24,165 nt of DNA from Paracamarosporium sp. OC-R06-R3 (taxonomy: Eukaryota > Ascomycota > Dothideomycetes > Pleosporales > Didymosphaeriaceae). A program made the translations under genes and the position numbers. Position 1 is the first letter of the stretch. Each line of letters opens with the position of its first letter. The DNA lies in contig JACVRA010000245.1 in NCBI GenBank assembly GCA_019828545.1, positions 1 to 24,165 on the forward strand. Reading direction: 5' to 3'. The notes beneath the pieces are model-generated. The model ran no database searches, had not been told where the DNA came from, and worked only from the letters and a program-made list of their open reading frames with translations. Shown here in pieces: positions 9,387 to 19,339 of the stretch.

Positions 9387-11459
9387 GATGAGCCCAAACG
9401 AGCGTAAGAGAGCGAGAGTGGGACAGAGGCAATAAGAAGCCAAAGAGGTGATTCTTCTCACTGGAGAGTAGAAAATCAGTGGTAACAATGTCCATGATAT
9501 ATACAGGACAATCTAGAACATCTAGGATTTCTGTCTGACATTTGCTAGGCCTGTTATCCCTAGGTCAATATTGGCTATCCTTCGTAGATCGATCTTCAGG
9601 GTTGCAGTAACAAAATTTTTCCGTCCAATAGGATCCTATTATAGCAAAAAGAGAGCAAGGTGACACGGGTAGCCCCAGTGTGGTTCGAGTGTCTGCGGTT
9701 GCAGCGTTATTTTAAGACAGTGAAGCTTTCCAAGATTCTTAGCCAAATTACAGAAGCTTAACGAGCTGCTAAGCGTGACTACCTTTTTGAGAAAAGATTT
9801 CTATCTGACTTAATCTGATACCTAAAAGACCTACTGGCTTGAAATACCGCTGACAGGGTATTTCTGCTCCGTCGACTTTTTCGCTGACCGAGTAAGAAAC
9901 TTGGGACTGTGCGAGCTGGCCATAAGAAGGGCAAGACTTTGGACCAGCGCGGGTGCAGATAGCTATTCGGCCCGGTCAGATGTTCTGCGTGTTAGCGCGC
10001 TCCACAGCGCGATATGCTCAAGATCTTCAGTCTTGTGTGGTTCGAGATGCTATCGTGCGACTAAAGCCACGCATGCACGCATCCGAGCGACATTTGATTG
10101 AGTGACACTAGGAATCGAGGGTCCACGCGAGCCAGGATATCTCTAGGACCACGAGCTGGCTTTACCATCGGAGCTTCTCATAAAACATTCCGTACGCGGA
10201 CGTTAAGAACGGACGAAAGCCTTTAACGTCTGAGATATTACAGTTTGCTGTCGGCCCACCCAGTTTCGGCTCTGCAGAGGTCGAGATGCGTAGTATAGTA
10301 GGAGTGGCCGGGCACCTTCATGATCATAAGAGCAAAACAGCAGAAACTAGTACGACTTTGTGGGAATCTGCCGATCACTGCAGGTCTGTTACCTACAGTC
10401 GATCGTGCGATGAAACCTACACTTGCTCCAGCGTCTAATTAGCAAATTCGACGATTACAAACGCGACTCACGACTTGGACGATCGTGAACGACAGGCCAC
10501 GAACGACTTCAATAATTACCCATTCACGCTACTGATTAGCAAATCTCACCCCCTACAACCGGATTGGGACTAATGTAAGTATGAATAACCCGCCAAGATA
10601 GGACCATGCGTTTTGCAACCGTGGATTGGACAATCTAAAGTGAAATAATGTCACGGGTTATGGGTGCAGGCTCAGCCTAAAAGCAGTATCAGGTGAAGTT
10701 CTTCCTGCGGTTTATGGTTCTTACCCTGCGAGATACATGCACCTACCCTGGCGTGGTTGCTACTCACCTCTGTGAGGGCTACACCTATCTGGGACTAGCG
10801 CTGTTTACGTTCGTGTACCTACATACTCTGCAGCTTCTAGATAGTACACCCTCAGTTCAATCCCATACTTTTCCACTGCGTACTGTCCTCTCTGCCTCAC
10901 CGCGACAAATAATGTACAGTGTGTAGGCGCAACCCCTGAGAAAGGAATCCTCTTTTAGCCTAGATCAACGGGCGAAGATTACCTATTGTAGTACGAGATT
11001 CGCTGGTTTTCAGCTAGCAGGGGTTCCATGTGCACGAATGAGAAGATCGTGCTTCAAACTAACGTAGTCTGCATTCCTACAGATCATCTCGGTTCTACTC
11101 GTCGGATTGTTCCTGCGAGCTATACTCGCTGATGAGTCTGACGCGCACAGATAACTCTGAGGCCTCTCTGCAGGCTAAGCCGCTATGGGTTCCTCCGCTA
11201 CAGTGTATTAGGCAACGGGCCAAAAAACTAACATCGAGCCGATATTCGCCCCTCAAACGGTACACTTTTTGGAATTGCCTCGCCGCCCTCTATCATGCCA
11301 CTAAAGAAATGTTGACAGGCTATTCTACTGACAGTTAATGGCAAGTAGGGGCGAGTGAGTGGACCATGTGATCCCTTCAGGTTATTATGTCTCTAAAACC
11401 GCGTGGTGTGCATCACAAGTTGACCTCCAGTCGTCTTGCTTCACTGGAATTCAACTGAT
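9387..11459. other. Gene-poor stretch between metallopeptidase and GH71 genes
   Basis: About 2 kb separating two divergently directed genes. It holds only short open frames, none longer than about 80 codons and none with family likeness. A TATATA at 9498-9503 lies about 112 bp upstream of the metallopeptidase ATG and may be its TATA element. One copy of a dispersed repeat sits at 10767-10852. ATTAGCAAAT occurs twice near 10440 and 10540. No tRNA, rRNA or transposase was recognised. Confidence 0.5.
10767..10852 (+). repeat. Dispersed repeat, copy A
   Basis: About 85 bp matching the reverse complement of 22709-22795. The core from CTACACCTATCTGGGACTAG through the stretch ending TTCTAGATAGTACACC aligns without gaps over 72 bp, with 9 mismatches by my count. 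It probably marks an old mobile-element fragment. Immediately to its right is CAGTTCAATCCC, which weakly resembles an RNA polymerase III B box; that likeness is not enough to call a SINE. Confidence 0.7.
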
Positions 11460-14400
11460 ATGAGACTGTTAATATCAGTCCTAGTTGGGGCCTTGGCCTT
11501 TGCACCCATTGTGGTGCAGGCTAAGGCGGTGTTCGCTCATTTTATGGTACGTCCATGGTTGTAGCATATTGTTGGCGCGTTTTTTAACAGAAAAAGGTCG
11601 GAAATACAGAGCAGTTCAAATTCGATGACTGGGTCAAGGAGATCGCATATGCGCAGGCGGCACGTATTGACGCATTTGCTCTGAACATAGCGTACGACGA
11701 CTATGTTACACAGCTTCAACTACCGTTGGCGTTTTCAGCTGCAGAAGCTGTGGGGTTTAAGTTATTCTTTTCTTTCGATTATGCCGGCAATGGGCCTTGG
11801 CCTAAGTCCGATGTGATTTCTGTTCTTAATTACTATGGGGCAAGCAGGTATGTTTTCTTAGCGCTGTTGTGTATTGACACCATTACTAAACCTCATAGCG
11901 CGCACTTTCGCTATAACGGGAAGCTATTTGTATCTACATTCGAAGGCCCGCTGCAATACGAAGATTGGTCGGATATCAAGGCTTCGACAAATTGCTTCTT
12001 TATCCCTGATTGGTCGTCTTTGGGCGCCAAAGAGGCGTGGGCGCTTGGTGCCGCGGACGGGTGAGTTCAACAAGGCCCAGAAATCTGTCCACCATCTCGA
12101 CACTTCCATCACGAGCACTCAGTGTTTGCTTACATCGATCATGCTAACAAATATTTCTATATGAATAGGCTATTCAGTTGGGAAGCATGGCCAAACGGCC
12201 CCAACGATATAAGAACGTACGGAGATGCATCCTACTTCCAGTACCTTGGTGGTGCTCCGTACATGGCACCTATCTCACCGTGGTTTTATACCAACATGTG
12301 AGTCAAAGACCAGAAGCTTCTCTCAGTGACTTTGTAATGATAACATCTGGTTCTTAGGCCTGGCTATAAAAAGAATTGGCTCTGGAAAGGCGACAGTATG
12401 TGGTTTGATCGTTGGCAGCAGCTTATCGTTGGTGAATTCCAACCCGAATTTGTCCAAATTATCTCCTGGAATGACTATGGAGAAAGGCAAGACCTAGGAT
12501 CCTAGCGCAGTTCTCGATGCTAATTCTGTCAGTCATTACATTGGGCCTTTGGACGACCGCCAGTATGTAGCCTTTGGCCCTGACTTTGGGAAATCTCCAT
12601 ACAACTATGTCAAGAACATGCCTCACGATGGATGGCGACAGTTTTTACCTTTTCTGATTGAGCTTTGGAAGACAGGCACTGCCACCGTCCAAACAGAGGG
12701 TACGGTACTCCTCGGTACAAAGTCGTTATGTCTTGAACATAAACGGCTTGTATAGGAACTCAAATTTGTGACTTGGCTGACTTTGTACTCGCGAAAATAG
12801 GTATCACAGCATGGTTTCGTCCTAATCCTGCTACTGCGTGTAGCGATGGAGGAACTGTCGGGAATACCGCTACTCATCTACAAAGAGAATTTCTACCACA
12901 AGAAATCGTAAAAGACAAGGTCTTCTATTCCGCGCTACTCGGCTCAGATGCAACCGTCACAGTCTTTATAGGAGGAAAATCTATCCCCGGTACCTGGTCA
13001 AACAAGCCGTACGGCAACGTTGGTGTGTTTCACGGCAGTGTTGATACAGACGGTGCACAAGGCAACGTAGTGGTCCGAATCACTCGGGGTGGCAGTACAA
13101 TCATGGAGACTTCCGGCGCAGGTGCTATTACGTAAGTGATCCATTTCCGAATGCAGCGTTGTCAGAGTTGAATTCAACGACTCGCTGCCTGCTTTCAGAG
13201 ACGTACTTGCCGTCGTTCTGAGAAATGAATCCTAACTGAATTCCCTAGGGGTGGCTGTTCGAATGGACTCACCAACTTTAACGCTTACGTTGACGCCGGG
13301 ACCGGTGGAAGCAGCGGGAAGAAAACCCCAAAAGCTATCAACGACCTCGTTCCTATCGCTGGTACTGGTATCAATGAGTTTGTTAAGCTTTGTGAATTCA
13401 CTTGCAATTATGGCTACTGTCCAGAAGCAGCCTGTACCAGAACTAGTCTCGGTGACCAGAAAGAAAAACCACCCCCTACTGGTGTTCTTGCATACCCTGC
13501 TGAGGGTAAGAGCGCTGCCTTTGGTGGTTTATGCAGTTTCGCTTGCAACCTTGGTTATTGCCCCACAGAGTGGTGTGGGTTAGAGAAGAAGCCAACGTAT
13601 GAGGGAGATGTTTCTCCATTTGTCCAACCAGCGTGCACTAGTGGTATTGGGACTGGAGCATTCGAAGGCCTTTGTCGCTACGCCTGCAATTGGGGATATT
13701 GCCCGATCCGGGCCTGTACATGCGAGACGTAAGTTACCAAAGCTCCCACGCCATTTTCCCTGCTCTCTAACCCTATCTTTGCCTTAGTACCGGAGCGCTC
13801 CACCTCCCGACTCCCGAACAGGATCCGATCCTGGCTACGAAAGACATAAAAATGTCAGATGGGACACCTGACTATGGTCTTTGCTTGTTCGCTTGTAGTC
13901 GAGACTATTGTCCGGACGGCTGTACAATTCCAGGAGCTGGTGGACCTCCTGTCCTAAGCCCAGGTGATGGCGATAACGGCGGCATCGGATACACTCTCCT
14001 TTCTGTCCTGTCGGACTACACTCTTGTTCACATGTGGGCATCGGCATCCGATGAAGTTAAAGACGCGATAAACGGAGAAACCTGCTCCGCGAGTAAACGG
14101 TCAACCCATGCACGACACGCGTCTCGACATGGCATCTCCACGCGACACATTGAGAGACGCGCTTCAGACCCATGCATAAAAAGCACTGTCACTGCATTGC
14201 TTCGCGACCCCGAATTAGTATCTTTGTTAGTGGGCTTGTATCGCGCAAACCCCATTCCTGGCTCCCTCTTGAAGATTTCCAATCTTCCCGCCTTCGCAAC
14301 GTCTCTTATAACCACCACATTCATCAACGGTCTTTCCGCTGCTTCAAACTTTCTCACAGGAGATATTGACGACTTAAAAACCGAGGAGATTATCTGGGTC

Positions 14401-15705
14401 TACTACGCTATGTTTGATACCGCTCTACAATACCTATCCTTCCACCCTGACAGTTTCGAGAACTTTGCTATTACCCGGAAAGGAAATATGCCAGATCAAT
14501 GTCCGGACGAGGTCGATACCGACTGTGCATCAAATCTTTGCGCTAGCAAGGATGGGTCTACCTGTTCTGGGTTCTTAGGCACGTGTCGATGCTCAGACAA
14601 ATGCAAAGTCAAGTATGGTCCAAAGGAGCTGATGCCATTTTGTGAGATGCCGCAATGCCAGCCGGTCGATCCCACAACTGGTCTCTGTATGAATCCGGGC
14701 AAGTACTACTTGTGCCATTGCGCAAGTGAAAGCTTGATGACGTTGTACGATCCTCTCCATGCTGACAACCTACACCAAATATGGATCGGCCCAGATTATG
14801 AGGGAGGTGACGGTTCTCCAGGACAGCCAGATGTTACCTTCTGCTACAAGAAAGGAGATAGCACGCACGACCCACGGAAGGACGACACAAGCAAATGGCA
14901 TTTCATGGAACAATCGGTCCTTGACAAAAATATCGATGACTTCTGCAATGCGCATGGTGACGTTTCCAGTGGCGGTGGAGGAGGCGGTACGACCCAGTGG
15001 GATATCAACAGCGGCACTTTGAATTCGGTCAACATCGGCTTCGAGTATAAGCAGGGTGCCACGCAGACCGTTGAGCAGTGCAAGACTAAGCTCAAGGCGC
15101 TCAGTGCAAATTGCGGTAAGTAAACGCTCGATTGTCTAATCAAAAGACTCTGCTGACCACATGCATGATAGATTGGCACCCGACTGAGAATCAATACAAC
15201 TGGAAATGGGGAGGTGAATTCACGACTGGTCTCTTCAAATATACTATCGATCCAACAGGCGATCGCTTCCCCGTCCGCAAAGATCCGGATACCGACTGGT
15301 GGCGTATTGGCAAGTACATTCGACCCTTTTTGTAGACTGCATCTAATAAGACTAGGTGGCGACACACACTATTGGAACAACGGCAAGACGGCGGATGCGG
15401 GTGCATCACGGACGGGCAAGAACGGAAAGCCATTTGACACGGTCATCATAAATCAATGCATCCATCATCTAGAACTCATAGGCTGGAATGGGGGAGCGGC
15501 ACAAAACTGTGGTGATGGACTGGTTAACCTTTCTCTGTCGGCGAGGATCCCATACAACAGCCATGATGATTGTTTCGAGAACACCTGGCGGACAATTTCC
15601 TGGAAATTGGTTAACGACAATATTCTCTGTGGCTACTCAAATCATGCTGCTGGAGCTGCTGGACCTGGCGGAGCTACATGCTGGGCGGGTATCGATTGCT
15701 GGTAA
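11460..15705 (+). CDS. Secreted GH71 alpha-1,3-glucanase (mutanase) with Cys-rich modules
   Basis: Eleven exons: 11460-11546, 11597-11847, 11899-12060, 12169-12297, 12358-12486, 12533-12699, 12801-13131, 13249-13728, 13788-15115, 15172-15309 and 15356-15705. They sum to 3552 nt, or 1183 residues in one frame. The protein starts with a signal peptide (MRLLISVLVGALAFAPIVVQA) and the GH71 opening VFAHFMVGN. GH71 enzymes hydrolyse alpha-1,3-glucan (mutan, fungal wall glucan). The conserved acids match Schizosaccharomyces Agn1: D54 in RIDAFALNI, and D249 and E252 in SWNDYGES. An accessory beta domain follows to about residue 418 (WFRPNPATACSDGG, VGVFHGSV). Four Cys-rich repeats of the form LCxFxCNxGYCPxxxC lie at about 466-481, 513-528, 560-577 and 609-623, similar to modules on other fungal GH71 proteins and perhaps glucan-binding (CBM24-like). 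The last 550 or so residues, with a Gly6 run and many Cys, I cannot assign. Introns 5 and 10 appear to be GC-AG. Confidence 0.93.
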
Positions 15706-16638
15706 TTGAATCGGTAGTAGGTGCATCTTCATATGTTTTGGTGCAATTTCTTTTGGAATCGAAAATTCAATAAATCTTAATGATAGACTAAGTAACGAAA
15801 TGTTGAAATACTTTGTATTTGTAGAGATTCTGCGCACAGCTACGCACCTCTACCACGTTTGCATATCTCTGCGTAGGCTTGACGAGAGCATCTTCCTGAC
15901 GTAGAGACTCATTTTCAATTGCAAGGCATTGCATGGGCCTCAGTAGGTTTGGCTCTGGCGTCACAGATGGGGCGAACGTATAGCACCTGTGCGCGCATTC
16001 TGCTGAGCAGCCATCGGGAGTCGCTATGTGATCTTAGCAGCTTTGCGTAACGCCTTCGCCTTAGCATCGCGAGATTACCTCCTTATGAACAGGAATACAA
16101 GCCCTATTTCGCTAAGACTAAAGGAGACCTCAGGCAAGTTTAGATAGAAGTGTCAATTTATCGTGCTATGTTCTGCTTTGCATTATGCGATTGTGCGCGT
16201 CCTTGTCAAACCTTGCCTCCGCAAGGTCCAAGGTGAAGATATAGCAAACAGCGACCGATTTTACACTCGCTCATTTGTAGTCGTTGCCGTCTGCTACATA
16301 TTGTAATAGTTCTGACATCGACTCCTGGTGCATCGCGCTTGATAAGCTAAGCTGGACCATGTGGCGTCATCGTTCCCCTGATTGCGCCATGCAGCATACC
16401 ATCGAAACCCTACATTACTAGACCAGCGTTAGCCCCACCCGGCGATAACGAAGCATTAGATGCAGCCAATCATCGCGTCTCGCGATGCGCTACATTCATG
16501 AATGAAAGACGCCATTCTTTGGAAGCACCAGCTTTGAGGGATCTATAGTATGCCATTCTGCCATGTCACCTCTGGCAGGATTCTCCTTCAAAATATCTTT
16601 AAAATCATAGAGATTGATCCGTTACGTCCTGATATGCA
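15706..16638. other. Intergenic, GH71 to flavin monooxygenase
   Basis: About 0.9 kb between two plus-strand genes, holding the GH71 3' UTR and the monooxygenase promoter. The only structure seen is a short perfect hairpin, CCTTGCCTCCGCAAGG, near 16213-16228. No open frame with family likeness and no RNA gene were found. Confidence 0.5.
15769..15774 (+). terminator. Poly(A) signal of the GH71 gene
   Basis: AATAAA 64 nt after the TAA stop in AT-rich sequence, well placed as the polyadenylation signal. Confidence 0.55.
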
Positions 16639-18690
16639 ATGTCGGGCGCAGCGCAACGATTGAATCAAGTACAGGAGCAACTATCGCCAGATGTTGTTAT
16701 ATCCGAGCAGACTTCCATTTCACAGGACTCCGCGAAACCTTGGAAACCACGGCAGCGACCTTTCAATTCGGCTCCACCGGTCAAGGTGAGATGCCAGCAG
16801 ATGTTTCACTATTGTGTTCTGACAGACTCATCAGGCCATCTTCGTCGGAGCGGGGATAGCTGGCGTGGCTGCTTCGATTTTGATCCCTCGGAAAGTCGCC
16901 AACTTATCGTACGTCGTTTATGAGCGGCAACACGCTGTTGTGCGTAGTTCCATGTTTTGTCCTGAGTGCTGAAATGCATTTGAGCGTGATGACTGATGAA
17001 ACAAGCAGGGCGGTACATGGGCACAGAACCGGTATCCTGGAGTGAGATGTGACATTCCATCTCATAGCTACCGTGAGTAGACTCTTTCTAGTCCCGAATC
17101 GCATCACAATACCTTCTGACCGCATCTTGCAGAGCTTACATTTGCTCCCAACCACCGTTGGTCCGAGTATTATTCTCCGGGATCCGAGATTCAGAGCTAT
17201 TACGAAGGCTTAGTAAAGCATTATGGTGTTGAAAAGCAACTTCGTCTGAAGCATGAAGTTCTCTCAGCAGTCTGGTCTGAGGACATCCACCAATGGGTAG
17301 TTAAAATCAAGAACCTTGTAACAGGAGAAATCTTTACAGACACAGCGCACTTCTTCATCACAGCGGCAGGGAGGCTGAACGTTCCAAAATCTCCTAATAT
17401 ACAGGGACTAGACACAGCTTTCAAGGGACTGGTTGTTCACCCTGCACAATGGACTGAAGAGGTCACTCGCGCCGTGGAGGGAAAACGTGTAGCCCTTATA
17501 GGTAATGGCGCGAGTGGCCAACAACTCCTCGTCAACATATTGGACAAAGTTGCACACGTGGATCATTATGTACGATCACGACAGTGGATCGTCCCGTCCT
17601 TCTCCCCGAACCTTCTTTCTGCACGCCAGGATCTGCTTGGTGCACACGTCTTCACCGAAGCAGAGAAAGAGGAGTTCGAGAAAGATCCCAAAGCCTACCT
17701 CGAATTCCGACGCTCTTTGGAGAAGAACTTCCATGGTCGGTTTGGAGGATCCGTCAGTGGCAGTGAGGAAAATGACAAGATTAGGCAAGCTTACGAAGAA
17801 GCGTTGTGGGCGAAGGTGGACGGCGATAGAAGCTGGTTTGAGAGATTAGTTCCTGCATTCGCCCCAGGCTGTAAGCGACCTACTCCGTCAGCCGGATATG
17901 TCGAAGCGATCAGAAGCGCAAAGGTGGACTACGTCGATGATGCAAGGATCACGCATGCCACAGCTGACGGCTTGGTCACAGCAGACGGGAGGGAAAGACA
18001 AGTCGATGTTATCATCACAGCGACGGGCTTCAAGAATGGCTTCCTACCCCTCTTCCCCACCATTGGAAAGAATGGATTGGACCTCAGTAAGCATTGGGCT
18101 GAAGACGGACCGGTGGGGTACCCGCAAACCTACTTTGGACTGATGGCTCCAAATATCCCCAATTACTTTGGTGTTATTCAGGTAAGTGCGTACGGGTACC
18201 CGCCTAAACAGCAATATTGACCATTGCCCAGGCAAATAGCAATGGTGCAGGTGGTACTTATCCCCTCCAAGCCGAGATATCTGCCACGTATATCGCCAAA
18301 GTCATCCGCAAGGTGCAAAGAGAAGGCTATCTCGCGCTCTATCCATCACAGGACGCAACGGACGATTTTAATGAGATAATTACTGGCTACTTCGACGACA
18401 AAGTCATCGGAGACGACTGCGACGGCTGGTGGAAGAGCGGATTTGGAAAATCGCGTCCACTGGTCATGTGGCCTGGTACGGGTCACCATCGCTTCGACAT
18501 CGTGCGAGAGCCCCGCTGGGAAGATTTTGTGTTCGAAAAAAGCCAAGAAGGCCGGCGCAATAGGTTTGAGTACTTCGGCAATGGGTGGACTGAGAGAGAG
18601 AAACATGGAGATGAAGCGTTGCTGACAAAGTACCTCAAGGAAGCTGGGTCAATAGATCTTGCTACGCTGCACGAGAATTGGAACGACTAA
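16639..18690 (+). CDS. Baeyer-Villiger-type flavin monooxygenase
   Basis: Five exons (16639-16785, 16835-16939, 17009-17072, 17133-18181, 18232-18690) give 607 residues, typical for fungal class B monooxygenases. Seen in order: a polar N-terminal leader of about 50 residues; the FAD Rossmann motif FVGAGIAGVA (52-61), split from the leader by an intron; VVYER; GGTWAQNRYPGVRCDIPSHS (85-104), diagnostic of the cyclohexanone-monooxygenase-like branch; F202-K-G-LVV-H208-PAQ-W212, fitting the BVMO fingerprint FxGxxxHxxxW but ending in Thr where Pro or Asp is usual; the NADPH Rossmann motif LIGNGASG (227-234); and a TATGF segment before the C-terminal domain. Such enzymes insert oxygen next to a ketone or oxidise heteroatoms using NADPH and O2. 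No membrane segment is seen. The substrate is unknown, and a role with the isocyanide synthase 11 kb away is only a possibility. The ATG at 16639 was chosen as the in-frame start of exon 1. Confidence 0.9.
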
Positions 18691-19339
18691 GGATGTAGAC
18701 AGCAGAGCGCGGTTCACTTAAGATGTGGGCAGAGCTTTGTAACGATTATATACAACTTTAGCAGACGACACACAATGGCTAATAGTTTAGCTTGTACAGG
18801 TAACCTACCTATCTCCAACTCGTGGACCTAAGAGCAAGGCGCGACCCTATCCATTGCACGGCTTGAGGATATTCAATATCGCCCGACAGTATTCCGAACA
18901 TGTATGAAAATGGCATGGTTTACTTTTGTTTAATGTAACTTGATCGTGGTGGACGAATGACATGGCGGTCTTCTTAGCGTATGTAACGTAGTATACTACC
19001 TACGTAACTAGCCTCATGCCCAAAATCATCATCGAATCAGCGATAAGATTGAACCGCGGCTCAGTCGTTATCAAAGAATGCTGAGGTTGAGATGCGAATC
19101 GGCCGCAGGCAAAAGCTGACACCGGAGGATGCTATATCCGCAATCCCTCGATAGTTTCAGCGAAAGAATAGTGTGCGACACACAAATCGTTGGCTAGCTC
19201 TCAGAACGGGCGAATGTTGTGTTGACTTTCGCCGTAACTCTATCGGGTTAGGGTCTTGGCACCAATCCTGCTGGGTCTAACAGATCGTCTGCGCTGCGCT
19301 CCCGATGTTGACAGGTACTTGAACCATCTGGATATCATC
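18691..19339. other. Intergenic, flavin monooxygenase to GH3-GNAT gene
   Basis: About 650 bp between two plus-strand genes. It contains the monooxygenase 3' UTR and the GH3-GNAT promoter. No open frame with family likeness, RNA gene, TATA box or repeat was recognised. Confidence 0.5.

Noticed and set aside
10845..10864. CAGTTCAATCCC as an RNA polymerase III B box (SINE or tRNA)
   Set aside because: No A box at a proper distance and no cloverleaf; the likeness is only partial.
10693..10926. Plus-strand open frame of 77 codons overlapping the repeat copy A
   Set aside because: It starts at GTG, shows no family likeness and lies across a dispersed repeat.
11120..11165. CTGATGAG, resembling a hammerhead ribozyme core
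   Set aside because: No GAAA core or flanking stems follow at the needed spacing.
13251..13583. Plus-strand 110-codon frame inside GH71 exon 8
   Set aside because: It is an out-of-frame shadow; the GH71 frame through the same bases carries the Cys-rich repeats.
14844..15365. Minus-strand 173-codon frame opposite GH71 exons 9-10
   Set aside because: Antisense shadow of a region whose plus-strand frame is consistent over 1.3 kb and spliced correctly to later exons.
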